Below, in pieces: positions 23,529 to 30,274 of a DNA stretch of 64,000 nucleotides; position 1 is the stretch's first letter; every line of letters begins with the position of its first letter. Origin of the DNA: Martinezella multihospitum (GTDB lineage Bacteria; Pseudomonadota; Alphaproteobacteria; Rhizobiales; Rhizobiaceae). The stretch spans positions 1 to 64,000 of the forward strand of contig NZ_FMAG01000014.1 in the NCBI RefSeq assembly GCF_900094585.1, in the 5' to 3' direction. Both the position numbers and the translations under genes were made by a program. The notes under the pieces were generated by a model. That model saw nothing but the letters and a program-made list of their open reading frames with translations. It ran no database searches and was not told where the DNA came from.

Positions 23529-24656
23529 ATGGAGCTGTTCAATGAGAGTGGTGCTTATTCTAGCCTCGGTGACTTGAGCACAGTTATGGATGATCTGGAC
23601 GTTGCTGCCCAGATCATCTTCGTGGTCGGAGGCGAAAGTTTTGTCCAATCAGGCGCTGCAGATCTGCTCGGCCAGCTTTCGCAACACGACCCCCGTCTAG
23701 TCGCCCCCATTGTCAGACTAGTTGGTTCGCGGCCATCTGCTGCGGACTACGTTACATTCCTCGCAGGACTCAAGGTGGCAGAGTGGAAGCGCGACAAAGC
23801 GATAGTTTTGATCGCGGTCGGAGGCGGCAGAGTGATCGATGGCGCAAAGATTATCGCCCATTATTGGTTGGCTGATAACCCCGCCTCACGCTCTGCCATA
23901 AATATCATTGCAGTGCCCTCGACTGCGGGCTCGGGAAGTGAAGCCACCCGTTTCGCGGTGTGCTGGGAAGGAGGCAGGAAAATGTCTCTAGATCACGAAG
24001 GGCTAAAACCGAGGGCAGCGATACTGGACCACCGTTTATGTATCTCCGCTTCCGTTTATCAATTGGCGACTAGTGGAGTAGATGCGTTGTGCCAGGGGAT
24101 TGAGGCGCTTCTAAACGTGAACGCAGTATCACAGAGCGACGAGTTCGCGCGCCAAGCGATTTCTACCGCTCTGGTGGTCCTGCCACTTCTAACCGCGCGC
24201 CGTGATAATGAATCCATGCAATCGATGTTGTGCGCTTCCCATTTCGCCGGCCGAGCAATAAACGTTACACGCACGACTGCGCCCCACGCGTTTTCGTATT
24301 ATCTCACCAGCGAATTTGGGATATCCCACGGGCATGCTGTTGCGCTGGGCATGGCAAATTACCTGGAGCTGTTCAGCAACGAGATCGATCGATGTGATGA
24401 TCTGAAGATGGCCTATGGTCCAAAACTGGTATGGCTAAAAGCGCAACTTGATCCCAACAACCTCGGCTTCGCCAAGGCGTGGGACTGCTTTCTTGAAAGC
24501 ATTGGCTTGGAGCCCACGTTGGACAGAACCTATCTTGAACCTTTACCGAAGGTAATAACACCGAAACTGGACATGGACCGTCTAGCCAAGTCGCCAATTT
24601 CGCGGATACTCTCCGACAATACCCACATGTATAGACTTGATAGTGACCGAAGATAG
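23529..24656 (+). CDS. Iron-type alcohol dehydrogenase, probable phosphonoacetaldehyde reductase
   Basis: 375 residues of the group III metal-dependent alcohol dehydrogenase family: VGGGRVIDGAK at 98-107 (NAD(P)-binding GGGSxxDxAK), VPSTAGSGSEATRFAVC at 129-145 and SGVDALCQGIEALL with APHAFSYYLTSEFGISHGHAVAL. Metal ligands would be D185, H253 and H267; the usual first His (DALxH) is Gln189. In phosphonate pathways this family (PhpC, FomC, DhpG) reduces phosphonoacetaldehyde to 2-hydroxyethylphosphonate, the substrate of the neighbouring MpnS-like enzyme. The gene starts 28 bases after that gene and ends the plus-strand cluster. Substrate assignment rests on context. Confidence 0.9.
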   Translation: MELFNESGAYSSLGDLSTVMDDLDVAAQIIFVVGGESFVQSGAADLLGQLSQHDPRLVAPIVRLVGSRPSAADYVTFLAGLKVAEWKRDKAIVLIAVGGGRVIDGAKIIAHYWLADNPASRSAINIIAVPSTAGSGSEATRFAVCWEGGRKMSLDHEGLKPRAAILDHRLCISASVYQLATSGVDALCQGIEALLNVNAVSQSDEFARQAISTALVVLPLLTARRDNESMQSMLCASHFAGRAINVTRTTAPHAFSYYLTSEFGISHGHAVALGMANYLELFSNEIDRCDDLKMAYGPKLVWLKAQLDPNNLGFAKAWDCFLESIGLEPTLDRTYLEPLPKVITPKLDMDRLAKSPISRILSDNTHMYRLDSDRR

Positions 24657-25033
24657 GCCGCCCAACTTAGGTGGATATTCCCAGCGTAGAAATTCTAGCT
24701 GAGAGAAGGCAACGTCGTGATTGTTCGGATCGATGGCCACGAACCCATAGAGGATCGCCGGTCGTCAGCCCACCTGCTCTCGTGCACCTATGGCCCATTG
24801 CGGAACATGAATGTCGGCGAAGAGCATCAGCGTCCTCTTCATTGTGCGCAACCCAGGGTATGTCTTGTGACGATTCAGAATCCACTTAGGCCCTGCTACT
24901 GCGACGGCCCTGATCGCAAGGGCATGCACCCCACGCACATCTCAAGAACTTCAAGGGAATGGATGTCGACAATGCCAATCCATCATAGGCCGCGTTCACC
25001 TCGCAGCCTGACAGAAGCACGGAGCCAATTCAC
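24657..25033. other. Junction between phosphonate cluster and phnA, no intact gene
   Basis: About 375 bases. Open frames here overlap in several frames and both strands. One frame near 24918-24971 reads GHAPHAHLKNFKGMDVDNAN before a stop and looks like a genuine protein tail, but I cannot name it. The segment just before 25034 supplies the phnA start region. It is probably the deletion scar where the cluster was joined to an older phn catabolic locus. Confidence 0.4.
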
Positions 25034-26296
25034 ATGAACCAGATATCCAAGATGACCGTGAGCGTGAACCGACGCTCGTATCCCTGGCCGCAAGTCGCGG
25101 CGATCGCAATCTGCCTCGACGGCTGCGAACCAGACTATATCGAGGCCGCCATCGAAGCGGGCCTGATGCCCACCCTGAAGCGTATTCGTGCGATCGGAAC
25201 AAAACGCACTGCGCTCAGTGTCATCCCAAGTTTCACCAATCCCAACAATCTGTCGATCGCGACCGGCCGTCCACCTTCAGTCCATGGTATTTGCGGGAAC
25301 TACCACTATGAGCCGCAGACTGGCAAGGAGGTCATGATGAATGCCCCCCGCTTTCTGCGCGCACCTACCATCTTCAAGGCCTTCTACGACGCAGGCGCGA
25401 AGGTGGCGGTTGTGACTGCGAAGGACAAGCTCAGAGCGCTTCTCGGCAAAGGATTGAGCTTCGAGGAAGGTCGTGCCGTCTGCTTCTCGTCCGAGCGGTC
25501 CGACAAGACCACGAAGGACGAAAATGGCATCGACAATGCATCTGCTTGGCTGGACCGCCCCGTTCCAGAAGTTTATTCGGCCGATCTTTCGGAGTTCGTC
25601 TTCGCCGCCGGTGTGAAGCTCCTCAAGGAATTCCGGCCTGACATCATGTATCTGACGACGACCGACTACGTTCAGCATAAGTACGCGCCTGGCGTTCCCG
25701 AAGCCAATTCTTTTTACGCAATGTTCGACAAGTACCTCGCGGAACTCGACGATTTGGCCGCCGCGATCGTGGTCACGGCCGACCACGGCATGAAGCCCAA
25801 GCACAAGAGTGACGGCTCGCCTGACGTGATCTATGTGCAGACCGTTCTTGACGAGTGGCTCGGCAAGGACAAGGCACGCGTGATCCTTCCGATCACGGAC
25901 CCTTACGTCGTCCATCACGGTGCACTTGGATCTTTCGCAACCGCCTACCTTCCCGCAGACGTGGACCGCGAGGAGATCATCGCGCGACTGTCAGCGATCG
26001 AGGGGATGGATCTTGTTTTGCCACGCGCAGAAGCCTGCGTGCGGTTCGAACTGCCCGACGACCGGATCGGCGACATCGTCATGATCTCCTCGGAGAACAA
26101 GGCACTTGGAACGAACGAGCATAGGCACGACCTGGCCGCGCTGAAGGAACCTCTGAGGTCGCACGGCGGCTTGACCGAGCAACGGGTGCCGTTCATCGTC
26201 AACCGCAAGATTCCCGAACTTCTTTCAGCAGGATCACTCCGCAATTTCGATGCCTTCTACTACGCCGTTGTAGCTGCCGCGCAGCCGGCGAGTTGA
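25034..26296 (+). CDS. phnA: Phosphonoacetate hydrolase
   Basis: 420 residues, alkaline-phosphatase superfamily, very similar to the S. meliloti enzyme. It hydrolyses phosphonoacetate to acetate and phosphate, the last step of the PhnW-PhnY-PhnA route for 2-aminoethylphosphonate. The dizinc site is complete with the S. meliloti numbering: D29 (CLDGCEP), T68 (SFTNPNN), D211 and H215 (TTTDYVQHKY), D250-H251 (VTADHGM) and H377 (SHGGL). The start at 25034 gives the full conserved N-terminus. It is followed 10 bases later by the broken phnY. It is higher in GC than the cluster to its left, so it likely belongs to the native plasmid, and it can act only if phosphonoacetate is supplied from elsewhere. 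Confidence 0.93.
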   Translation: MNQISKMTVSVNRRSYPWPQVAAIAICLDGCEPDYIEAAIEAGLMPTLKRIRAIGTKRTALSVIPSFTNPNNLSIATGRPPSVHGICGNYHYEPQTGKEVMMNAPRFLRAPTIFKAFYDAGAKVAVVTAKDKLRALLGKGLSFEEGRAVCFSSERSDKTTKDENGIDNASAWLDRPVPEVYSADLSEFVFAAGVKLLKEFRPDIMYLTTTDYVQHKYAPGVPEANSFYAMFDKYLAELDDLAAAIVVTADHGMKPKHKSDGSPDVIYVQTVLDEWLGKDKARVILPITDPYVVHHGALGSFATAYLPADVDREEIIARLSAIEGMDLVLPRAEACVRFELPDDRIGDIVMISSENKALGTNEHRHDLAALKEPLRSHGGLTEQRVPFIVNRKIPELLSAGSLRNFDAFYYAVVAAAQPAS

Positions 26297-26306
26297 GGAG
26301 ACAGCG

Positions 26307-26527
26307 ATGACGAAGATCGAAAAGGACTTCGGCGTCCGCCGCATGCCAATGCGGATCGCTGGAAAGCAGATCGACGCCAAAGGGACGAAGTCCGCTACCC
26401 TTGGAACTACGCCGTGGTCGGAACCGTCCCTGCCGAGGACGAGTCGTATGCGCGCGAGGCCTTTCGTACTCCTCCGCTTTCAAAACTCGGGTCCCATCCG
26501 CGCGAAAAGCGTAAGATCGTCGTCTAA
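26307..26527 (+). pseudogene. phnY: Remnant of phnY (phosphonoacetaldehyde dehydrogenase)
   Basis: The first frame gives MTKIEKDFGVRRMPMRIAGK and ends similarity near 26386. From 26387 a different frame continues with EVRYPWNYAVVGTVPAEDES then YAREAF, and stops at TAA 26525-26527. Joined, this is the N-terminal 70-75 residues of PhnY-type aldehyde dehydrogenases (full length about 480), disrupted by one frameshift and truncated before the NAD-binding and catalytic Cys regions. It lies directly behind phnA, as expected for a phnA-phnY pair. The oxidation of phosphonoacetaldehyde to phosphonoacetate is therefore lost at this locus. Confidence 0.8.
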
Positions 26528-26731
26528 TAGCGAGATTTGCCGGCGCCTTTTAGGTGCGGGAGGTTGTTTGCCGGGAGCATGGTCGTCTACGCGGTCGACA
26601 TAGGTCGCCGCATTATGGTGCTTCGCGGGACAGTCCTTCCAATGTATGTCTCGCACGCTCCGGGCAAACTCGTAGTGCAACGGTCTTAACGGAATGGACC
26701 AGCCTCGGTCCCGGCAGGGATGCCTCTTCAC
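26480..26731 (-). CDS. Hypothetical protein or gene fragment
   Basis: 83 codons on the minus strand, overlapping both the phnY remnant and the end of the WGR gene. The sequence (KDCPAKHHNAATYVDRVDDH, then KRRRQISLLDDDLTLFARMG) has protein-like composition with a basic-acidic C-terminus, but I cannot place it in a family. It may be the tail of a decayed gene. Overlap with two better-supported features keeps confidence low. Confidence 0.25.
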   Translation of the reverse strand: MKRHPCRDRGWSIPLRPLHYEFARSVRDIHWKDCPAKHHNAATYVDRVDDHAPGKQPPAPKRRRQISLLDDDLTLFARMGPEF

Positions 26732-26972
26732 GCCTGAAATGGTGGGCCGTCATCTGCCCTCGCGTCCCGATACGGCCCCAATAGCGGAGAAGGCAAACCT
26801 CTCCGAAGAGGTTTACTTCGATCGACATCGCATAAAAGTGGGCCATATGCCTCGAAGCATCCACGCGTTCGACGTAGGCGTGATAAGCTTGTGCGATCAT
26901 GGGATCGGAATCGGCGATCTCGGAAATCGCGTCCAACGACAGATATGAATCGGTCGGCATGGATCGATTCAT
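26613..26972 (-). CDS. WGR-domain protein
   Basis: 119 residues. MAHFYAMSIEVNLFGEVCLL followed by RYWGRIGTRGQ is the WGR domain (named for W-G-R), found in small proteobacterial proteins, MolR and, in eukaryotes, PARPs, where it binds DNA ends or nucleic acid. Small stand-alone WGR proteins are frequent on rhizobial symbiotic and accessory plasmids. The residues after HHFRREEA no longer resemble the family's basic tail, so the C-terminus may be altered. Convergent to phnA-phnY. Cytoplasmic. Confidence 0.8.
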   Translation of the reverse strand: MNRSMPTDSYLSLDAISEIADSDPMIAQAYHAYVERVDASRHMAHFYAMSIEVNLFGEVCLLRYWGRIGTRGQMTAHHFRREEASLPGPRLVHSVKTVALRVCPERARHTLEGLSREAP

Positions 26973-27065
26973 ATCGGTGATGATATGCGAACGGTCATCT
27001 CCGGTTCGCGCAGATGCCTGCGAATCTAGTTCTCACCAGATCAGATCAGCACCACACATTGAAGA

Positions 27066-27308
27066 CTAGGGTTTGTGAGAGGACAAAAAGCCGGCAAGTG
27101 TTGCGACGACGATAATGACACCCGCCTGTATCAGGATCGATAGCTCCGGTCCGTAGACAATGCACCACAATGCCGTCATGCAAAATACGAGCGCACTGAA
27201 GATCAAGCACTTGACCTTGAAAGAAAGGCGCTTTCCTCTCTGTGACAGCAGAATGTAGAGCGCCACGACAATTGAAACTAATCCAGCCAGGGTAAAAAGT
27301 AGCTCCAT
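27066..27308 (-). CDS. Small integral membrane protein
   Basis: 80 residues from ATG 27308. Three hydrophobic segments: MELLFTLAGLVSIVVALYIL, then CLIFSALVFCMTALWCIVYG and LIQAGVIIVVATLAGFLSS, separated by a basic loop (SQRGKRLSFKVK). No family recognised. The frame stays open upstream to 27599, but that extension is proline- and arginine-rich low-complexity sequence overlapping traG and is unlikely to be translated. It sits just downstream of traG on the same strand; a link to conjugation (for example surface or entry exclusion) is possible but unsupported. Confidence 0.6.
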   Translation of the reverse strand: MELLFTLAGLVSIVVALYILLSQRGKRLSFKVKCLIFSALVFCMTALWCIVYGPELSILIQAGVIIVVATLAGFLSSHKP

Positions 27309-27591
27309 AGGCGTCAATTCCTCATGATATTTCAGGGGGATAGTATCCGATTTTTTCCTGAGACGACAAAGGTCGGCAAAGCGGTATGCAGGATCGGGTG
27401 CGCAGTCGGTCCCGCCTCCCCTCCGGGCCACTATGTTGAGGCTCCCGCGGCTGCGCTGTCCCCCGCCCCTGCACGACGAGAATTCCCGAAACCCCGCCCG
27501 TTGGGCGCCGCGTCGCTGATTTCTCCGATACTCTTCATTTTCTGGATCGGCCTTGCTGGTTGCACTGTGCGCCGGGTCGACAACGTTGGCT

Positions 27592-29523
27592 TCAGACATC
27601 CTTTCCGACCTCCCGAAACCTGTTCTGGCGAAGGCAGCTCTTCATATCATCGCGCCGGAACCAGATGGCCCTGCCGCATCTGAGCGGTGCATTGCCTGCC
27701 GTGAACACGATCTGCTCGTCGGTGCGCATGCGCAGAACTTCGTGAGGCTGGATGAGCGGTCGCGAAGCAAGCTGTTTCGAGCGTGTTCGCGACGATCCGC
27801 GCGATTGGAAACTGTGGCTGACCTGGTCAATCTCGACCGTGGTCGTGCCGCAGCGCCGGGAGATGTAATCGGCCGTTTCCGGATCGTTGATTGCGGCAAA
27901 GGAGATCCAGCTTGCGCTCTCGAACCATTTGCTGGAGGCGTCGCGGCCGCCATAGGTTTCGCGCAGCTGGCCGATCGATTGATAGATCATCGTCAGCGTG
28001 ATGCCATACTTGCGGCCGGCGTCTCGCGCGGTTTCCAGAATGCGCATGTAGCCGAGCCGCGCGACCTCATCGAGAAGGAAGAGCGCCCGACCTTTCATCT
28101 CGCCATCGCGATTATAGATGGCATTCAGGAACGAGCCGATGATGACGCGCGCCAGGCCGGCATGCGTCTCCAGGGTTTTGAGGTCGATATTGATGAAGAC
28201 GTCGACATTGCCAGCGGCAAGATCGTCGGTCGCAAAACTCGATCCGGAAACCAGCGCCGCATAGTTTTCGTAGGACAGCCAGTGTGTTTCCTTGACTGCA
28301 TTGGCGTAGACACCGGAGAAGGTTTCGGGTGTCATATTGACGAAGGCGGCAACGTTCTCTTTCACGAACTCCGAGCTCGAACCGTCATAGATCTCCTGCA
28401 GGCGCTGGCGTAGTTTTGGCTCGGGTTCCGCAAGGTTGCGACGAACCTGGCGCAACGTCTGATCTTCGGATGAAGTGTGTCCGGACAGATAGACGTCGGC
28501 AATCAGCGCGGTCAGCAACTGCAGTCCGGAGGCACGGAAGAAGTCATCGCGGACGCCGCTTGCACGTCCGCTGTCGCTCATGATCCATGACGCGACGGAG
28601 GCGATATCTTCCTCCTTCGTGCCGCCGTATCGCCCGATCCAGTCGAGAACGTTGATCCCGGTCTCAGCCTTCTTCGGGTCGAGGACATGGACGTCGCGCC
28701 CAGCTCTTCGCCGATGATCAATGACCATGGGTGCGACTTCATTCGAAGGGTCGAGAACCACCAGCGCGCCACTCCATTTGAGTGCTGTCGGGACTGTGAC
28801 GGAGGTTGTCTTGAAGCCACCCGAACCGGCGAAGACGATGCCGTGCGATGAACCGAAAGAACCATCGAAGCATAGCAGCGGCGACTTGCCGCCGGCGCCC
28901 CAAGTCTCCGGGCTATCGGCGCGGAAAGCCTGGCGCCCGGTGCTGTCCCTGTCGACGCGATAGAGCTCGCCGACGACAATGCCACCGGCGTTCGGAAAGA
29001 GCTTTTGCGCCTCCTGCAGCGTCATCCAGTCCGCCTCTCCATGCATGGCCCTTTTCCCGCGAATCCGCTTCGGCTCAGGTCGGGCGAAGGCGGCATTGCC
29101 GAGAAGTGCCACGCGCAACGCAAAGCAACCGGCCATGAGCGCTGCGGCTGCTCCGATCGTTGTCGCCGGATCGAGATAGACGAAGATCGATTTGCCGGAT
29201 GGTACCATATCGACAAGCCCAGTAAGACGTAATGTCTCCCTCACCGCTGCGATCAAAACGGTGACAAGGCACCCAGCAACGGCGCCCCATGCGGCAAATC
29301 GGATATGGGCCGAGCCGGCGACTGCGAACAGGAAGACGATGGCGACGCCTGCCGATGCGGTATACGGCATGGCTAATCCAATTCGCCCGAGCGCGAGGCG
29401 TGATGCTTGCGCCTTGCCGAAGGCCGATAGCCAATGCTCGATGCCCGTCATCCCGACAGTGACAAGGATCATCAGCAAGATCGGAACGGCGACCAGCGCA
29501 ATCCTATTCGGACTCATTGGCAA
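27592..29523 (-). CDS. traG: Conjugal transfer coupling protein TraG (VirD4-type)
   Basis: 643 residues, inner-membrane ATPase that delivers the relaxosome to the Trb channel. The N-terminal 130 residues contain several hydrophobic segments. Walker A is AGSGGFKTTS near residue 235 and Walker B is ALFLLDEVARLGYM. Length and the order traG-traD-traC away from oriT match Ti-type plasmids. Its start overlaps the end of traD by 20 bases, indicating coupled translation. Confidence 0.95.
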   Translation of the reverse strand: MPMSPNRIALVAVPILLMILVTVGMTGIEHWLSAFGKAQASRLALGRIGLAMPYTASAGVAIVFLFAVAGSAHIRFAAWGAVAGCLVTVLIAAVRETLRLTGLVDMVPSGKSIFVYLDPATTIGAAAALMAGCFALRVALLGNAAFARPEPKRIRGKRAMHGEADWMTLQEAQKLFPNAGGIVVGELYRVDRDSTGRQAFRADSPETWGAGGKSPLLCFDGSFGSSHGIVFAGSGGFKTTSVTVPTALKWSGALVVLDPSNEVAPMVIDHRRRAGRDVHVLDPKKAETGINVLDWIGRYGGTKEEDIASVASWIMSDSGRASGVRDDFFRASGLQLLTALIADVYLSGHTSSEDQTLRQVRRNLAEPEPKLRQRLQEIYDGSSSEFVKENVAAFVNMTPETFSGVYANAVKETHWLSYENYAALVSGSSFATDDLAAGNVDVFINIDLKTLETHAGLARVIIGSFLNAIYNRDGEMKGRALFLLDEVARLGYMRILETARDAGRKYGITLTMIYQSIGQLRETYGGRDASSKWFESASWISFAAINDPETADYISRRCGTTTVEIDQVSHSFQSRGSSRTRSKQLASRPLIQPHEVLRMRTDEQIVFTAGNAPLRCGRAIWFRRDDMKSCLRQNRFREVGKDV

Positions 29524-29719
29524 AAGCCTTGGCGCCGATAGCCGTCAGTCGTGCCCGCTCGCCCCCGTCCTCTTTCAGGCGCTGGCTGAGTTCGATCAGC
29601 GCGCCGAGCAATAGTGCGCGTTTCTCATAGCGAAGGCCTGCCTTGACGATTAGTCCTCCGAGCTCGATTTTTTCCCGCGTGTCTTGTTTGCGGGCATCGG
29701 ATGTCGTCGTGCGTGCCAT
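29504..29719 (-). CDS. traD: Conjugal transfer protein TraD (small accessory)
   Basis: 71 residues, MARTTTSDARKQDTREKIEL then GGLIVKAGLRYEKRALLLGA, typical of the short TraD of Ti and Sym plasmids (not the F-plasmid coupling protein of the same name). It probably assists relaxosome assembly. ATG 29719 was chosen because it follows the traC stop by four bases; a longer frame from 29785 would run through traC. Overlaps the traG start. Confidence 0.9.
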   Translation of the reverse strand: MARTTTSDARKQDTREKIELGGLIVKAGLRYEKRALLLGALIELSQRLKEDGGERARLTAIGAKAFANESE

Positions 29720-29723
29720 CCGC

Positions 29724-30017
29724 TCAAGCCTCGCCAACGCCGCTCGGAACCGCGCCAGACGCGACCGGCGCTGATTGCGTGGCATTACGGCCTGCCCCTC
29801 CCCTCGCCTCTGCGGTCGATCCTGCGTCTCCTTCCCGAAACCGCTCGGCCAGTTTCTCGAAGGCCGCCTGTAAATCCGTCTCCTCGATTTCGAACTCTCC
29901 GAGCCCGGCCTTCAACGCGACCCGGCCGATGCGTTCGGCTTCACGGGTTTCCGCTGCCTTGAGCTGCTCCTGCAGTCTTGCGATTTCTTCGCGGATTTTC
30001 GAGGACGGCTTTTTCAT
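29724..30017 (-). CDS. traC: Conjugal transfer relaxosome protein TraC
   Basis: 97 residues. MKKPSSKIREEIARLQEQLK followed by AAETREAERIGRVALKAGLG is the conserved N-terminus of rhizobial TraC, a MobC-like accessory protein that helps TraA open and nick oriT. Predicted coiled-coil at residues 5-30. First gene of the traCDG unit, divergent from traA, with oriT between them. The C-terminus is Gly/Ala-rich and variable. Confidence 0.9.
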   Translation of the reverse strand: MKKPSSKIREEIARLQEQLKAAETREAERIGRVALKAGLGEFEIEETDLQAAFEKLAERFREGDAGSTAEARGGAGRNATQSAPVASGAVPSGVGEA

Positions 30018-30107
30018 GATTGGTGGTCTCCGTTAAGTGAGAAAGCATCAGGCTTGACCCTCACTCTTCCGGATGATGGTGCGGAACGCACTACTGTTAT
30101 TCTGACA

Positions 30108-30200
30108 ATCGCCAAGGGCGATGCTTTGGTGAATGATCCCGGCCGTTCGCAAGGACGGCTTCCAAGGGCGCAATTATACGTCGCTAATGCGACGTGTTGC
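30108..30200 (+). other. oriT: Origin of transfer (oriT) of Ti/RSF1010 type
   Basis: It lies between the divergent traC and traA, as in Ti plasmids. CCAAGGGCGCAATTATACGT at 30162-30181 matches the nic-region consensus of rhizobial oriTs as I remember it. It is followed by the dyad ACGTCGC-TAAT-GCGACGT (30178-30195). A second dyad, ATCGCC-AAG-GGCGAT, lies at 30108-30122. The exact nick position was not assigned. TraA with TraC and TraD should act here. Confidence 0.85.
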
Positions 30201-30274
30201 TAAGTACAGCCTGGCGGGGCCACCGCTCCTGACGAACGCATCGATATCGTTCGCGATCAGGAGCTTTTACCACC

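Noticed and set aside
24657..25033. Possible phnW (2-aminoethylphosphonate transaminase) remnant upstream of phnA
   Set aside because: phnW would be expected here by analogy with S. meliloti, and one short frame looks protein-like, but nothing in it resembles an aminotransferase, so I left it unassigned.
27309..27599. N-terminal extension of the small membrane protein to 177 residues
   Set aside because: The extension is Arg/Gly/Pro-rich, overlaps the traG end and lacks a ribosome-binding site; the 80-residue form is compact and credible.
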